DNA from: Alphaproteobacteria bacterium
Lineage (GTDB): Bacteria; Pseudomonadota; Alphaproteobacteria; JAJFIK01
Reading direction: 5' to 3'
DNA: 36,675 bases
NCBI GenBank assembly: GCA_021774965.1
Contig: JAJFIL010000078.1
Location: 1-36,675, forward strand
The notes under the pieces are model-generated. The model saw nothing but the letters and a program-made list of their open reading frames with translations. It did not search any database and had not been told where the DNA came from. Shown here piece by piece: positions 16,291-24,167 of this stretch (its first letter is position 1; each line of letters begins with the position of its first letter). The translations under genes were made by a program, and so were the position numbers.

Positions 16291-17307
16291 TCAAGACGAG
16301 TGAACAATGCCAAGTGCTGCGCCGTCATAATAGTAGATGGCAATCGCGAGAATAATCAGCAACACAATCCAAACCGCAGAGGTAAGTAGCGCCGATTGTT
16401 TGGCGCTTTGTTTCTCCAGCCATGTGCGCGGGCGCAGGCCTTGGGTCCAGAACACAAACTGCGCTGACAGATTGATGCACACCATATTCACGGCAAGCAA
16501 CATGCCGGCTCCCGTGGCCGCCCCTAAATTCCCAGCCCCAAGAAATATTCCCATGGCGGCAGCTGGCGGCAACAGGGCTACGGCGACCATCACCCCCACC
16601 AGCGTAGCCGAAAGCCCCGTTGTTAGCGACAGAACGGCAGCAGCACCAGAGGCCAAGGCCAGGGCGATGGCGTCATATCCGACCACCGTGCGCGCCATAA
16701 GCTCGCTGGTTGGAACCTCCGGGCGAAGAATTGCCCCCAATGCGACGGAAGAGGCCAGGATCACGGCAAGGCCGGAAAAATTTGTCTTCAGGGCACGGAG
16801 CATTAAATCCCTGTGCCCCAGGGCTGTGGCGAATGCGAAGGCAAGATTTGGTCCCAGCAGCGGCGCGATCACCATGGCGCCAATGACCACGGCTACATTG
16901 TTTTGCATCAGGCCGATGGCTGCCACCACAGTGGAGAGAAACGATAGCACCAGATAGTTCTGATTCAGCTGCGCCCCCTTTTGGACCTCATTGAAAAGCT
17001 CTTCCCGGGTAGCGGAGACGGAGGATTTCTTCTTCTCCGCGTCCTCCATTTCTTCGAAGGGAGCGGGCAGGGTCGCATCCACCGGGATCAACACCGCGCG
17101 CCACTTTTCTTCGCCGCCCAATGCGGTCTGCACCACATCAAGGCAGCGCTGCACATTGGCTTTGTCCATGAGCAGCCAGGCGGTAATGCGCCCTGTGGCA
17201 TCGGCATCTGAAATCCAGGTGTCCACGGCACCATGTTTTTCCGCGATGGCCCGCAAGGTGGCACCGTGACCTTCCGGTGCAATGATCTCAACAAGGCGAT
17301 GGGACAT
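16291..17307 (-). CDS. DUF389 family membrane protein
   Basis: 338 residues. The N-terminal 110 residues are soluble (MSHRLVEIIAPEGHG...) and resemble a small ferredoxin-like domain. The remainder has about six hydrophobic helices, with the DUF389 signature QNNVAVVIGAMVIAPLLGPN, then VALLPPAAAMGIFLGAGN. Proteins of this TIGR00341-type family are inner-membrane proteins of unknown function, sometimes described as hydrophobic-domain proteins in stress-related contexts. No operon partner is seen; folE lies 74 bases away on the same strand upstream. There is no sign of damage. Confidence 0.9.
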   Translation of the reverse strand: MSHRLVEIIAPEGHGATLRAIAEKHGAVDTWISDADATGRITAWLLMDKANVQRCLDVVQTALGGEEKWRAVLIPVDATLPAPFEEMEDAEKKKSSVSATREELFNEVQKGAQLNQNYLVLSFLSTVVAAIGLMQNNVAVVIGAMVIAPLLGPNLAFAFATALGHRDLMLRALKTNFSGLAVILASSVALGAILRPEVPTSELMARTVVGYDAIALALASGAAAVLSLTTGLSATLVGVMVAVALLPPAAAMGIFLGAGNLGAATGAGMLLAVNMVCINLSAQFVFWTQGLRPRTWLEKQSAKQSALLTSAVWIVLLIILAIAIYYYDGAALGIVHSS

Positions 17308-17381
17308 GGGGCGCGTCTCCAGACAAAAAGAAACACCCTGCCATTATTCGCTAAAAGCGCAAAAGATTGGTGCTGAGGGTC

Positions 17382-18011
17382 CTACCGGCTAATGAGAGAC
17401 ATGAATTCCGCGCGCGTTGCGGAGTTCTCGCGGAAGGCGCCCAGCAAGGTCGAGGTCATCATGCTGACGTCCTTTTTACCCACGCCGCGGGTGGTCATGC
17501 ATTCATGAACCGCTTCGATGACCACGGCCACGCCGCGTGGTTCCAACACATCATTGATGGTGTTGGCGATTTGCGAGGTCATTTTTTCCTGGATCTGCAG
17601 CCGATTGGCAAAGACGTCCACAACGCGGGCCAGTTTGGAGATGCCGACGACGCGCTTGTTAGGCAGATAGGCCACATGGGCGCGGCCCACGATGGGCACC
17701 ATGTGGTGTTCGCAATGGCTGTTGAAATCGATGTCTTTCAGCAGCACCATTTCGTCGTATCCTTCGACTTCCTCGAAGGTGCGTTTGAGAATATCCGCCG
17801 GACTTTCGAAATAGCCAGCGTAGAATTCCTCATAGGATCGCACCACGCGATCTGGCGTGCCTTGAAGGCCTTCCCGGTCCGGGTCATCGCCCGCGTATTG
17901 GATCAATGTCCGAACTGCCGCCTCGGCGACTTCCCGAGAGGGGCGACGGGCTTCGGCCGCGCGTTGTGCTTCGGTTAAATCATCGATGAGCGTGATTTTT
18001 TGCTTGCTCAT
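17382..18011 (-). CDS. folE: GTP cyclohydrolase I
   Basis: 209 residues, standard length. The zinc ligands are Cys100 and His103 in [11 protein letters not shown] and Cys171 in HECMTTRGV, at the same spacing as Escherichia coli FolE (Cys110, His113, Cys181). [20 protein letters not shown] is the GTP-binding core. It converts GTP to 7,8-dihydroneopterin triphosphate, the first step to folate and tetrahydropterins. It lies 145 bases downstream of phhA on the same strand, which suggests it also supplies the pterin cofactor of PhhA. A 6-bp hairpin (TGAGCC-ATTC-GGCTCA, 18029-18044) precedes its GAGGAAAG ribosome-binding region. Confidence 0.96.
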   Translation of the reverse strand: MSKQKITLIDDLTEAQRAAEARRPSREVAEAAVRTLIQYAGDDPDREGLQGTPDRVVRSYEEFYAGYFESPADILKRTFEEVEGYDEMVLLKDIDFNSHCEHHMVPIVGRAHVAYLPNKRVVGISKLARVVDVFANRLQIQEKMTSQIANTINDVLEPRGVAVVIEAVHECMTTRGVGKKDVSMMTSTLLGAFRENSATRAEFMSLISR

Positions 18012-18156
18012 AATTTTCGCTTTCCTCGTGAGCCATTCGGCTCAAGACACCCTGATCTTTTTGTTTAGACCCATTCTAGAGCCAAATGCTCGCAATATCC
18101 AGCGGACCTTTAGGAAGGTGGGGTGAAGACAATTCGAGGCAAGGTGCAAGCTTCGC

Positions 18157-19047
18157 TTACGTCGCGTAAATAGGCATCCGGCCCTTAGCGCGCGCGTGGT
18201 CCTGATTGCCTTCATTGTAGATCTTGTCGTGGGCCAAAAGCTCCCACGGCTCATAAGGAGCCAGGTCCGGTAATTCCTCATAAATGGGGCCGAAGTCCTT
18301 TTCCGCGGTTTCAGCAAACAGCTCTTCAAAGCTGTCGATGACCCAATAGGTCTGCTGATAATCATCAATGCGGTATTTGGTGCGCATCAGGCGCGGCAAA
18401 TTAAAGTGAATGCGGTTAGGGGAGGGGTCCTCCAGCGAAAAGATGCTTTCGCCTTTGGAGGAAAGAATACCCGCACCAAAAATGCGTCTTCCTTCGGGCG
18501 TGTTGATGAGGCCAAATTCCACCGTGTACCAATAGAGACGGCTGAGATTTTGCAGGCAGTCGTGATTGAGTGCCCGCAGGCCCCCCTTGCCGTAAGCCTG
18601 CATGTAATCCGCAAAGATGGGATTGGTCAGCAGCGGCACATGGCCATAGACATCATGAAAAACATCCGGCTCTTGCAGATAATCAAGTTGTTCCGGGGTG
18701 CGAATAAAGTTCCCCGAAACAAATCGCCGATTGGCCAGGTGCTCGAAAAAGACAGCATCCGGCACCAGTCCCGGCACCGAGACCACCTGCCAGCCGGTAA
18801 GCTTCATCAGCTTTTCGCTCATTTCCTCAAAGTTGGGGATCTTGTTCTCGGTCATCCCCAGAACTTTCACACCGTCTAAAAACTCGTTGCAGGCACGGCC
18901 GGGCAGCAGCTTGCTCTGTCGCTCAAAAAGCCGGTGCCAAACACCATGTTCTACATCGGAGTAATTCTCCCAGCCTTGGTCGATGGTGAAATCGGCCTTG
19001 ATATCCGGGTGGTCTGCGACGTAGGCGTCCAGGGCAGGTCCGTCCAT
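18157..19047 (-). CDS. phhA: Phenylalanine 4-monooxygenase
   Basis: 296 residues from the ATG at 19047, which has GGAGGAG at a 5-base distance; an upstream ATG at 19077 would precede the ribosome-binding site. The iron ligands His131 and His136 in FHDVYGHVPLL and Glu177 in WYTVEFGL match the spacing of Chromobacterium PheH (138, 143, 184). LMKLTGWQVVSVPGLVP and RRFVSGNFIRTPEQLDYLQE are diagnostic. It hydroxylates phenylalanine to tyrosine using a tetrahydropterin and oxygen, feeding the downstream catabolic genes. It is monomeric-type, with no regulatory ACT domain. A divergent Lrp/AsnC gene starts 159 bases away. The partner pterin-carbinolamine dehydratase (PhhB) is not in the window. Confidence 0.95.
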   Translation of the reverse strand: MDGPALDAYVADHPDIKADFTIDQGWENYSDVEHGVWHRLFERQSKLLPGRACNEFLDGVKVLGMTENKIPNFEEMSEKLMKLTGWQVVSVPGLVPDAVFFEHLANRRFVSGNFIRTPEQLDYLQEPDVFHDVYGHVPLLTNPIFADYMQAYGKGGLRALNHDCLQNLSRLYWYTVEFGLINTPEGRRIFGAGILSSKGESIFSLEDPSPNRIHFNLPRLMRTKYRIDDYQQTYWVIDSFEELFAETAEKDFGPIYEELPDLAPYEPWELLAHDKIYNEGNQDHARAKGRMPIYAT

Positions 19048-19186
19048 GGGGGCTCCTCCGACTAATGTGATAAGCACTTGATGGCGTTATTATTCTAGAA
19101 ATAGATTATCAGGGAGTTGGCCGAATGTCCTTTCAAAATTGGCGTATGTATTGAGTTTTGCAATGTTCTGTTTCACTTTATGAGGA

Positions 19187-19201
19187 AATTGTGAGACAAT
19201 T
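19187..19201. promoter_or_regulatory. Palindrome before the first Lrp/AsnC gene
   Basis: AATTGT-GAG-ACAATT is a perfect 6-bp dyad with a 3-base centre, ending 5 bases before the ATG at 19207. It overlaps the ribosome-binding region, so binding would also limit translation. The AT-rich symmetry suits Lrp/AsnC sites and autoregulation is likely. A second dyad, TTCTAGAA, lies at 19093-19100 in the same 159-base divergent region, nearer phhA. Confidence 0.5.
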
Positions 19202-19206
19202 GTTTC

Positions 19207-19683
19207 ATGGAGATTGACGAGCAAGACCGCCAGATACTGATTTTATTGCAAAAGGAATCGGCCCTCTCCCATGCCGAAGTGGGCGAGCGGGTGGGGCTTT
19301 CGGCCGCCTCTGCCTGGCGCCGGATCAAGCGGCTGGAAGAAGCGGGCATCATCCGCTCTCGCGTGGCCCTGCTCGATGCTGCCAAGGCGGGTCTTACGGT
19401 TCAGGTCGTGGTGACGGTGAGCCTGCGCCATCATGGAGACGGCCAACGGGAAACTTTCGAGGAATGGGTGCGGAGCCATCCTGAAGTGATGGAGTGCTAC
19501 GCGCTTACAGGGGACAAGGATTATGTGCTGCGGGTGATGGTCGCCGACATGGAAGCCTATGATCACTTTCTGACCGGGGATTTGTTGCGCCAGGATTGCG
19601 TCGCGTCGGCATCGTCCTCAATCGTTTTGAGGCAGATTAAATACACAACAGCGCTGCCCCTGGCGAAATCACCTAAAGCCTAG
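19207..19683 (+). CDS. Lrp/AsnC-family regulator (phhA-linked)
   Basis: 158 residues. The N-terminal helix-turn-helix starts with EIDEQDRQILILLQKES and has VGERVGLSAASAWRRIKRLE as the recognition part. The C-terminal RAM ligand domain contains the usual G-x-x-D-Y segment in TGDKDYVLRVMVADMEAYDHF. Lrp/AsnC proteins form octamers that sense amino acids. The gene is divergent from phhA, so the most likely job is control of phhA (and folE) in response to phenylalanine or tyrosine, replacing the PhhR activator of pseudomonads. It converges with a second Lrp/AsnC gene 11 bases away. Confidence 0.92.
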   Translation: MEIDEQDRQILILLQKESALSHAEVGERVGLSAASAWRRIKRLEEAGIIRSRVALLDAAKAGLTVQVVVTVSLRHHGDGQRETFEEWVRSHPEVMECYALTGDKDYVLRVMVADMEAYDHFLTGDLLRQDCVASASSSIVLRQIKYTTALPLAKSPKA

Positions 19684-19694
19684 AGATCTTATGC

Positions 19695-20168
19695 TTAAAG
19701 CCCCAGAGGAAGACAGGCCTCTTCCTTCACTGGCTCTAACACAAAGTTGGTGCGTAGGTCGCGAACTGCAGAAATCTTGAGGAGCGGTTTGACCGTGGTG
19801 TTCTCATAGGATTCCAGATCTGGGGCTACGACCCGCAGCAAGAAATCATAGGAGCCGGTTACCGCAAAGCAATCCACCACATGGGGCATGGCCAGCACGG
19901 TGGCGCGGAAGTTCTCGGTTGCTTCTTCCTGATCCTGGGCGATCTGAATGGTGACAAAGGCAGTAACCGACAGGCCCAGGCGCTTTGGCGCCAGCCGGGC
20001 CGTGTAGCCGTCGATGTAATTCTTGGATTCCAGGGACTGAACGCGCCGCAGACAGGCAGAAGGGGACAGGCCAACAAGATTTGCCAGCTCAACATTGGAA
20101 ATGCGCCCGTTGCGCTGAAGTTCCACTAAAATCTGCCGATCCCGTGGATCCAAACCATTCTGCGTCAT
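19695..20168 (-). CDS. Lrp/AsnC-family regulator (hppD-linked)
   Basis: 157 residues. DPRDRQILVELQRNGRISNV and ANLVGLSPSACLRRVQSLES give the helix-turn-helix, and TGSYDFLLRVVAPDLESYEN gives the RAM ligand-binding segment. The sequence is clearly different from the neighbouring Lrp/AsnC gene, so it is not a recent duplicate. It is divergent from hppD across 228 bases that contain several dyads, and therefore probably controls the hppD operon and itself. The inducer is unknown; tyrosine, phenylalanine or a keto acid of theirs is plausible. Confidence 0.92.
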   Translation of the reverse strand: MTQNGLDPRDRQILVELQRNGRISNVELANLVGLSPSACLRRVQSLESKNYIDGYTARLAPKRLGLSVTAFVTIQIAQDQEEATENFRATVLAMPHVVDCFAVTGSYDFLLRVVAPDLESYENTTVKPLLKISAVRDLRTNFVLEPVKEEACLPLGL

Positions 20169-20179
20169 TTATGAGCCCC

Positions 20180-20191
20180 AAATTCGAATTT
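20180..20191. promoter_or_regulatory. Perfect palindrome before the second Lrp/AsnC gene
   Basis: AAATTCGAATTT is a perfect 12-bp palindrome ending 11 bases upstream of the minus-strand ATG at 20168. It is AT-rich as expected of Lrp/AsnC sites and is well placed for autoregulation. Confidence 0.45.
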
Positions 20192-20297
20192 CCTGCCGGA
20201 TAGTGGCGTATCCTCGCGCCTCTTTGCAAGGACATCGCGTGAATGTGCGCCTATATTGTGGTCACAGGATCACTTATTGCACTGCAGCGCAACATTG

Positions 20298-20317
20298 CTC
20301 GGTCGAAATCTACCGAG
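20298..20317. promoter_or_regulatory. Inverted repeat upstream of hppD
   Basis: CTCGGT (20298-20303) and ACCGAG (20312-20317) are exact complements 8 bases apart, 80 bases before the hppD ATG. The geometry suits a dimeric regulator, with half-site centres about 14 bp apart. Confidence 0.4.
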
Positions 20318-20353
20318 GGTTAGAAGCGCAACGGTGTAATTCCCACTGGATAA

Positions 20354-20377
20354 CCCGATCAAATCGGGACCGATTTG
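20354..20377 (+). promoter_or_regulatory. Two overlapping, mutually exclusive dyads in the hppD leader
   Basis: CCCGAT-CAA-ATCGGG (20354-20368) is a perfect 6-bp hairpin. CAAATCGG-GA-CCGATTTG (20360-20377) is a perfect 8-bp dyad that uses the same ATCGG bases. Both cannot form at once in RNA. The second ends 6 bases before the AAGGAG ribosome-binding site (20384-20389). It could be a DNA operator or an RNA switch. Confidence 0.5.
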
Positions 20378-20396
20378 TCGACGAAGGAGCTAGAAT

Positions 20397-21497
20397 ATGT
20401 CTGTCGCCCATGATGTTGAAGAAACGCGCGTAGACCTTTGGGAAAACCCCATGGGCCTGAACGGCTTTGAGTTTGTTGAATACACAGCCGAAGACCCAAA
20501 GCTGTTAGGTGAGCTCTTCACTCAGCTTGGATTTATCAAGATTGCCCACCACCGCTCCAAAAATGTGGAACTGTGGCGTCAGGGCGGCGTGAACTTCATC
20601 ATCAATCTGGAAGCCAGCCCCCGCGCCAAGCGCTTCAACAAGGAACATAAAGCCGGTGCCAACGCCATGGCTTTCCGTGTTGAGAATGCCAGCGCGGCCT
20701 ATGATGCCTTGATCAAGAATGGCGCGACCGCTGTGGCAGACCCGGTGGGTGCCATGGAGCTGAACATCCCGGCCATCGAAGGTATCGGCGGCAGCTTGAT
20801 CTATCTGGTCGATAGCAAGGGCCCTTCGATCTATGACGTGGATTTCGAATATCTTCCCGGCGTGGACAAGAACCCACATGGCTGCGGTCTGGTGGACGTG
20901 GATCACCTGACACATAATGTTTATCGCGGCCGTATGGATTATTGGGGCACGTTCTACGAGGACCTGTTCAATTTCCGCGAAGTACGCTTCTTCGATATCG
21001 AAGGCAAGCTGACGGGTCTTAAATCCCGCGCCATGACGGCGCCGGATGGCAAGATCCGCATCCCCATCAACGAAAGCTCCGATGATAAAAGCCAGATCGA
21101 AGAATACCTGGTGGATTTCAATGGTGAAGGCATTCAGCACATCGCTCTGTCTACGGATAATATCTATGATACGGTGGATGCGTTGGCCGCCAACGGCGTC
21201 AAGTTCATGACCCCTCCGCCGGACAGCTATTACGAAATGCTGGACGAACGTCTTCCCGGCCATGGCGAGCCGCTTGATGAGGTCAAAAAGCGCGCCGTGT
21301 TGGTGGATGGCGCACCCGATGGCAAGATCCTGCTGCAAATATTCACCGAAACAGTGATCGGTCCTGTCTTCTTTGAAATCATTCAGCGCAAGGGCGACGA
21401 TGGATTTGGCGAAGGCAACTTCAAGGCGCTCTTTGAGTCCATGGAGCGGGACCAGGTTCGCCGCGGCGTTCTGGAAGACACAGCCGAAACCGAGTGA
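20397..21497 (+). CDS. hppD: 4-hydroxyphenylpyruvate dioxygenase
   Basis: 366 residues, typical length. The C-terminal vicinal-oxygen-chelate domain has the iron triad His170 ([10 protein letters not shown]), His248 ([13 protein letters not shown]) and Glu327 ([12 protein letters not shown]). RGVLEDTAE at the end resembles the C-terminal gate helix of the family. It converts 4-hydroxyphenylpyruvate to homogentisate with oxygen and decarboxylation. AAGGAG lies 7 bases before the ATG. It is the first gene of a plus-strand operon reaching to 26374, and the next start overlaps its stop. Expression is probably under the divergent Lrp/AsnC gene. Confidence 0.96.
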   Translation: MSVAHDVEETRVDLWENPMGLNGFEFVEYTAEDPKLLGELFTQLGFIKIAHHRSKNVELWRQGGVNFIINLEASPRAKRFNKEHKAGANAMAFRVENASAAYDALIKNGATAVADPVGAMELNIPAIEGIGGSLIYLVDSKGPSIYDVDFEYLPGVDKNPHGCGLVDVDHLTHNVYRGRMDYWGTFYEDLFNFREVRFFDIEGKLTGLKSRAMTAPDGKIRIPINESSDDKSQIEEYLVDFNGEGIQHIALSTDNIYDTVDALAANGVKFMTPPPDSYYEMLDERLPGHGEPLDEVKKRAVLVDGAPDGKILLQIFTETVIGPVFFEIIQRKGDDGFGEGNFKALFESMERDQVRRGVLEDTAETE

Positions 21498-21505
21498 TCT
21501 GGCCC

Positions 21506-21973
21506 ATGATGCCACGTTGGTTGATCTTGGCAGGTGCCGTCATTGTGGCGGCGCTTGTTTCAATGGCCGTCCATGTGCCGTTGCAGGAATGGTATGAGGC
21601 GTTGCTCGAGGCTCGCAACAGCGAGCTTGCAGTGATCCAGTGGCGAACGCCAACAGAAGTGCCTTGGGTCATGGTTCTCGCATGGGGCACGATACTCCTG
21701 CCAACAACGGGGGTAATGCTTGTTGCAGTTGGGCTTTGGGAGAAGTTGCCGGGTTCTGCCTGGTGGGTAAAGGGTATCTCGCTCGGGCTCTTGTTGCTTT
21801 TGGTCGAAGGCATGCTCTTTCGCCAACCGATTATGAATGCTGCGGTCGGCAATCCCTTGTGGGCTGTCTTTGGAAACGCCGTGGATAGCTGGGGTGCTAC
21901 AATGGCTCAAGCCATGGTTCTGGCCCTCGGAATCTCATTTTGGAAAAGGAGAGCTGATCATGGCTCGCAATGA
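21506..21973 (+). CDS. Four-helix membrane protein of unknown function inside the hppD operon
   Basis: About 155 residues. Hydrophobic helices are seen near WLILAGAVIVAALVSMAV, VPWVMVLAWGTILLPTTGVM, ISLGLLLLLVEGMLF and MAQAMVLALGISFW, giving about four membrane spans with an amphipathic stretch after the first. I recognise no family. It lies between hppD and hmgA, and its 3' end overlaps the hmgA start by 14 bases, so it must be co-expressed with the pathway. A GTG at 21494, overlapping the hppD stop as GTGA, is an alternative start. It may help uptake or export of an aromatic intermediate, but that is only inference from position. Confidence 0.75.
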   Translation: MMPRWLILAGAVIVAALVSMAVHVPLQEWYEALLEARNSELAVIQWRTPTEVPWVMVLAWGTILLPTTGVMLVAVGLWEKLPGSAWWVKGISLGLLLLLVEGMLFRQPIMNAAVGNPLWAVFGNAVDSWGATMAQAMVLALGISFWKRRADHGSQ

Positions 21974-23096
21974 CATTTCGTTCCCCCGCACGGAAGGCAA
22001 GGCCTCCCGTCAGGCGCACGCTAAAATTCCTGACGGCACCTATGAGCGTGAAATGGGGCGCGAGGGTTTCTTCGGCCCGGCCACCCACATGTATCATCGC
22101 AATGTGCCCACAGGTTGGACCAGCTGGGAGGGGCCTTTGCGCCCGCGTGCGTTCGATCTTTCCAAGCTTGACGGCCCTGGTGCCTCCCCGTGGGATGCCG
22201 CCGACGTTCTGCACAATGGCTCAACGCAAATCCGCCTGTGGAACACGTCTGGCAAGATGGATCATCTGGCTCGGAACTCTGACGGCGATGAACTGATCTT
22301 TGTGCACAAGGGTACGGGCGAGCTGTTCTGTGACTATGGCCACCTCAGCTTTGAGGCAGGGGACTACATCGTCATCCCGCGCTCGACCTCCTGGCGTTTT
22401 GAATGTGCTGAGCCCCTCACGGCTTTGCTAATCGAGAGCACCAATGGCACCTACCAGTTGCCGGACAAGGGCATTCTGGGCCCCCATGCCATCTTTGATC
22501 CCGCGATGTTGGATGTGCCAAAACTTGACGATGCGTTCGAGGCTCAGGCGACCACGCCCGGTGAATGGCAAGTAAAGGTCAAACGCCTGAATGAGCTTTC
22601 CACGGTGACCTTCCCGTTTAATCCGCTGGATGCGGTGGGCTGGAAGGGAGACCTTTCCGTGGTGCGTATCAATGTGCGGGACATCCGTCCGCTCATGTCT
22701 CACAGGTATCACTTGCCGCCCTCGGCGCATTCGACCTTTGTGGGTAATGGTTTCATCGTTTGCACCTTTGTGCCCCGTCCGTTTGAGACCGATGAAGATG
22801 CACTGAAAGTGCCGTTCTTCCATAACAATGACGATTATGACGAGGTGCTGTTCTATCACGCAGGGGATTTCTTCTCCCGGGACAATATCCACCCGGGCAT
22901 GATGAGTTTCCATCCCACCGGCTTTACCCATGGCCCGCACCCCAAGGCGCTCAAGAATGCCTATAAGCAGTCCAAGCCGGGAACGAATGAGTATGCCGTG
23001 ATGATCGACACGCGGGCCCCACTTGAGGTAGGAGAAGGGGCGGCACGCGTTGAGTGGGCTGACTATCACAAGAGTTGGCAAGGACAAGACGACTAA
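21960..23096 (+). CDS. hmgA: Homogentisate 1,2-dioxygenase
   Basis: 378 residues from ATG 21960, which has AAAGGAGAG just upstream; the longer in-frame extension to 21837 covers the membrane-protein gene and is rejected. The cupin-type sequence is characteristic: GDELIFVHKGTGELFCDYGH, then FEAGDYIVIPRSTSWRFE. The region with Glu295 in DEVLFYHAGDF and HPTGFTHGPHP (His324, His327) holds the iron ligands. It is shorter than the human-type enzyme (about 440) but fits the alphaproteobacterial form. It opens the homogentisate ring to maleylacetoacetate. The next gene starts on its stop codon (TAATG). Confidence 0.88.
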   Translation: MARNDISFPRTEGKASRQAHAKIPDGTYEREMGREGFFGPATHMYHRNVPTGWTSWEGPLRPRAFDLSKLDGPGASPWDAADVLHNGSTQIRLWNTSGKMDHLARNSDGDELIFVHKGTGELFCDYGHLSFEAGDYIVIPRSTSWRFECAEPLTALLIESTNGTYQLPDKGILGPHAIFDPAMLDVPKLDDAFEAQATTPGEWQVKVKRLNELSTVTFPFNPLDAVGWKGDLSVVRINVRDIRPLMSHRYHLPPSAHSTFVGNGFIVCTFVPRPFETDEDALKVPFFHNNDDYDEVLFYHAGDFFSRDNIHPGMMSFHPTGFTHGPHPKALKNAYKQSKPGTNEYAVMIDTRAPLEVGEGAARVEWADYHKSWQGQDD

Positions 23097-24118
23097 TGAA
23101 ACTCGCTACCCTGAAAGACGGCTCCCGCGACGGCCAATTGGTTGTCGTGGCCCGCGACCTTAAGACATGTGCTCCTGTGCCTGCCATCGCCAAAACTTTG
23201 CAGGCAGCGCTGGATGATTGGGACGTTCTCGCCCCGCGCCTTGAAAGCGCCTATAGCGAATTGAATGCGGGCAATGTGTCTGATCCCATGCTTTTTGATC
23301 AAAGCGAGTGCGCCTCTCCCCTGCCGCGCAGTTATCAGTGGGCGGATGGATCAGCTTACGTCAATCACGTGGAATTGGTGCGCAAGGCGCGCAACGCTGA
23401 AATGCCGGAAACCTTCTGGACCGACCCCCTCATGTATCAAGGGGGCTCGGATACATTTTTGGGACCGCAAGATGATATAGTCATGCCCACCGATGATGGC
23501 TGGGGCATCGACTATGAGGCAGAGATCGCCGTCATCACCAGCGATGTGCCCATGGGTATCTCGGTAGACGATGCGGGAAAACATGTTCGTCTGCTTATGC
23601 TGGTCAATGACGTTTCCTTGCGGGGGCTCATCCCGGGCGAGCTGGCCAAGGGCTTTGGCTTCTTCCAGGCGAAACCTTCCAGCGCCTTTTCGCCGGTTGC
23701 AGTAACGCCCGATGAGCTTGGGGACACCTGGCGCGGCGGCAAAGTGCACCTGCCGCTGCGGTCCTATCTCAATGGCACGAAATTCGGTGAGCCTGATGCG
23801 GGCGTGGACATGACCTTTAATTTCCCGACGCTTATTGCACATGCGGCCAAGACCCGGCCTTTGGGGGCTGGCGCGATCATCGGCTCTGGCACAGTTTCCA
23901 ACAAGCTGGATGGTGAGCCGGGCAAACCGATTAGCGAAGGCGGGGTAGGGTATTCCTGCATTGCAGAGATCCGCATGATCGAAACCATCAATGACGGTGC
24001 GCCCAAAACCCCGTTCATGAAGTTCGGCGACACGGTCCGCATTGAAATGGCTGATGAGCAAGGCAATGATATATTCGGGTCAATTGATCAGGTCGTAAAA
24101 CAATACCCCGGAGCGTAA
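23096..24118 (+). CDS. Fumarylacetoacetate hydrolase-family protein
   Basis: 340 residues from the ATG at 23096, which overlaps the hmgA TAA by one base; the extension to 23075 is rejected. The FAH catalytic core is seen in GWGIDYEAEIAVITSDVPMG (metal-binding Glu residues), LLMLVNDVSLRGLIPGELAK and GAIIGSGTVSNKL. The long N-terminal part (about 130 residues) fits true fumarylacetoacetases of the bacterial type rather than short FAHD1-like enzymes. It would cleave fumarylacetoacetate to fumarate and acetoacetate, the last step of the pathway. A 7-bp hairpin (24117-24140) starts at its stop codon. Confidence 0.9.
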   Translation: MKLATLKDGSRDGQLVVVARDLKTCAPVPAIAKTLQAALDDWDVLAPRLESAYSELNAGNVSDPMLFDQSECASPLPRSYQWADGSAYVNHVELVRKARNAEMPETFWTDPLMYQGGSDTFLGPQDDIVMPTDDGWGIDYEAEIAVITSDVPMGISVDDAGKHVRLLMLVNDVSLRGLIPGELAKGFGFFQAKPSSAFSPVAVTPDELGDTWRGGKVHLPLRSYLNGTKFGEPDAGVDMTFNFPTLIAHAAKTRPLGAGAIIGSGTVSNKLDGEPGKPISEGGVGYSCIAEIRMIETINDGAPKTPFMKFGDTVRIEMADEQGNDIFGSIDQVVKQYPGA

Positions 24119-24140
24119 GCTCCCATGCATAGCGGAGCTT
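24117..24140 (+). other. Intercistronic hairpin between the FAH gene and maiA
   Basis: AAGCTCC (24117-24123) and GGAGCTT (24134-24140) pair perfectly around a 10-base loop. No T-run follows, so it is not a terminator. It may adjust mRNA stability within the operon. Confidence 0.4.
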
Positions 24141-24167
24141 GAACTTCGCTCAGTCGAGGTGTTCTCA

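Noticed and set aside
18029-18044. Hairpin TGAGCC-ATTC-GGCTCA as terminator of phhA
   Set aside because: No T-run follows on the minus strand and the stem is only 6 bp, so it is noted only as a leader element of folE.
20505-21515. Long open frame of 336 codons on the minus strand opposite hppD
   Set aside because: It lies entirely over hppD, which has an intact iron triad; the minus-strand product shows no known motif and arises from codon bias. The same holds for 7697-8545, 1010-1822, 22428-23087 and 23351-24061.
21837-21959. N-terminal extension of hmgA into the membrane-protein gene
   Set aside because: ATG 21960 has a good ribosome-binding site and begins the conserved protein; the extension has no homology-like features and reads the other gene out of frame.
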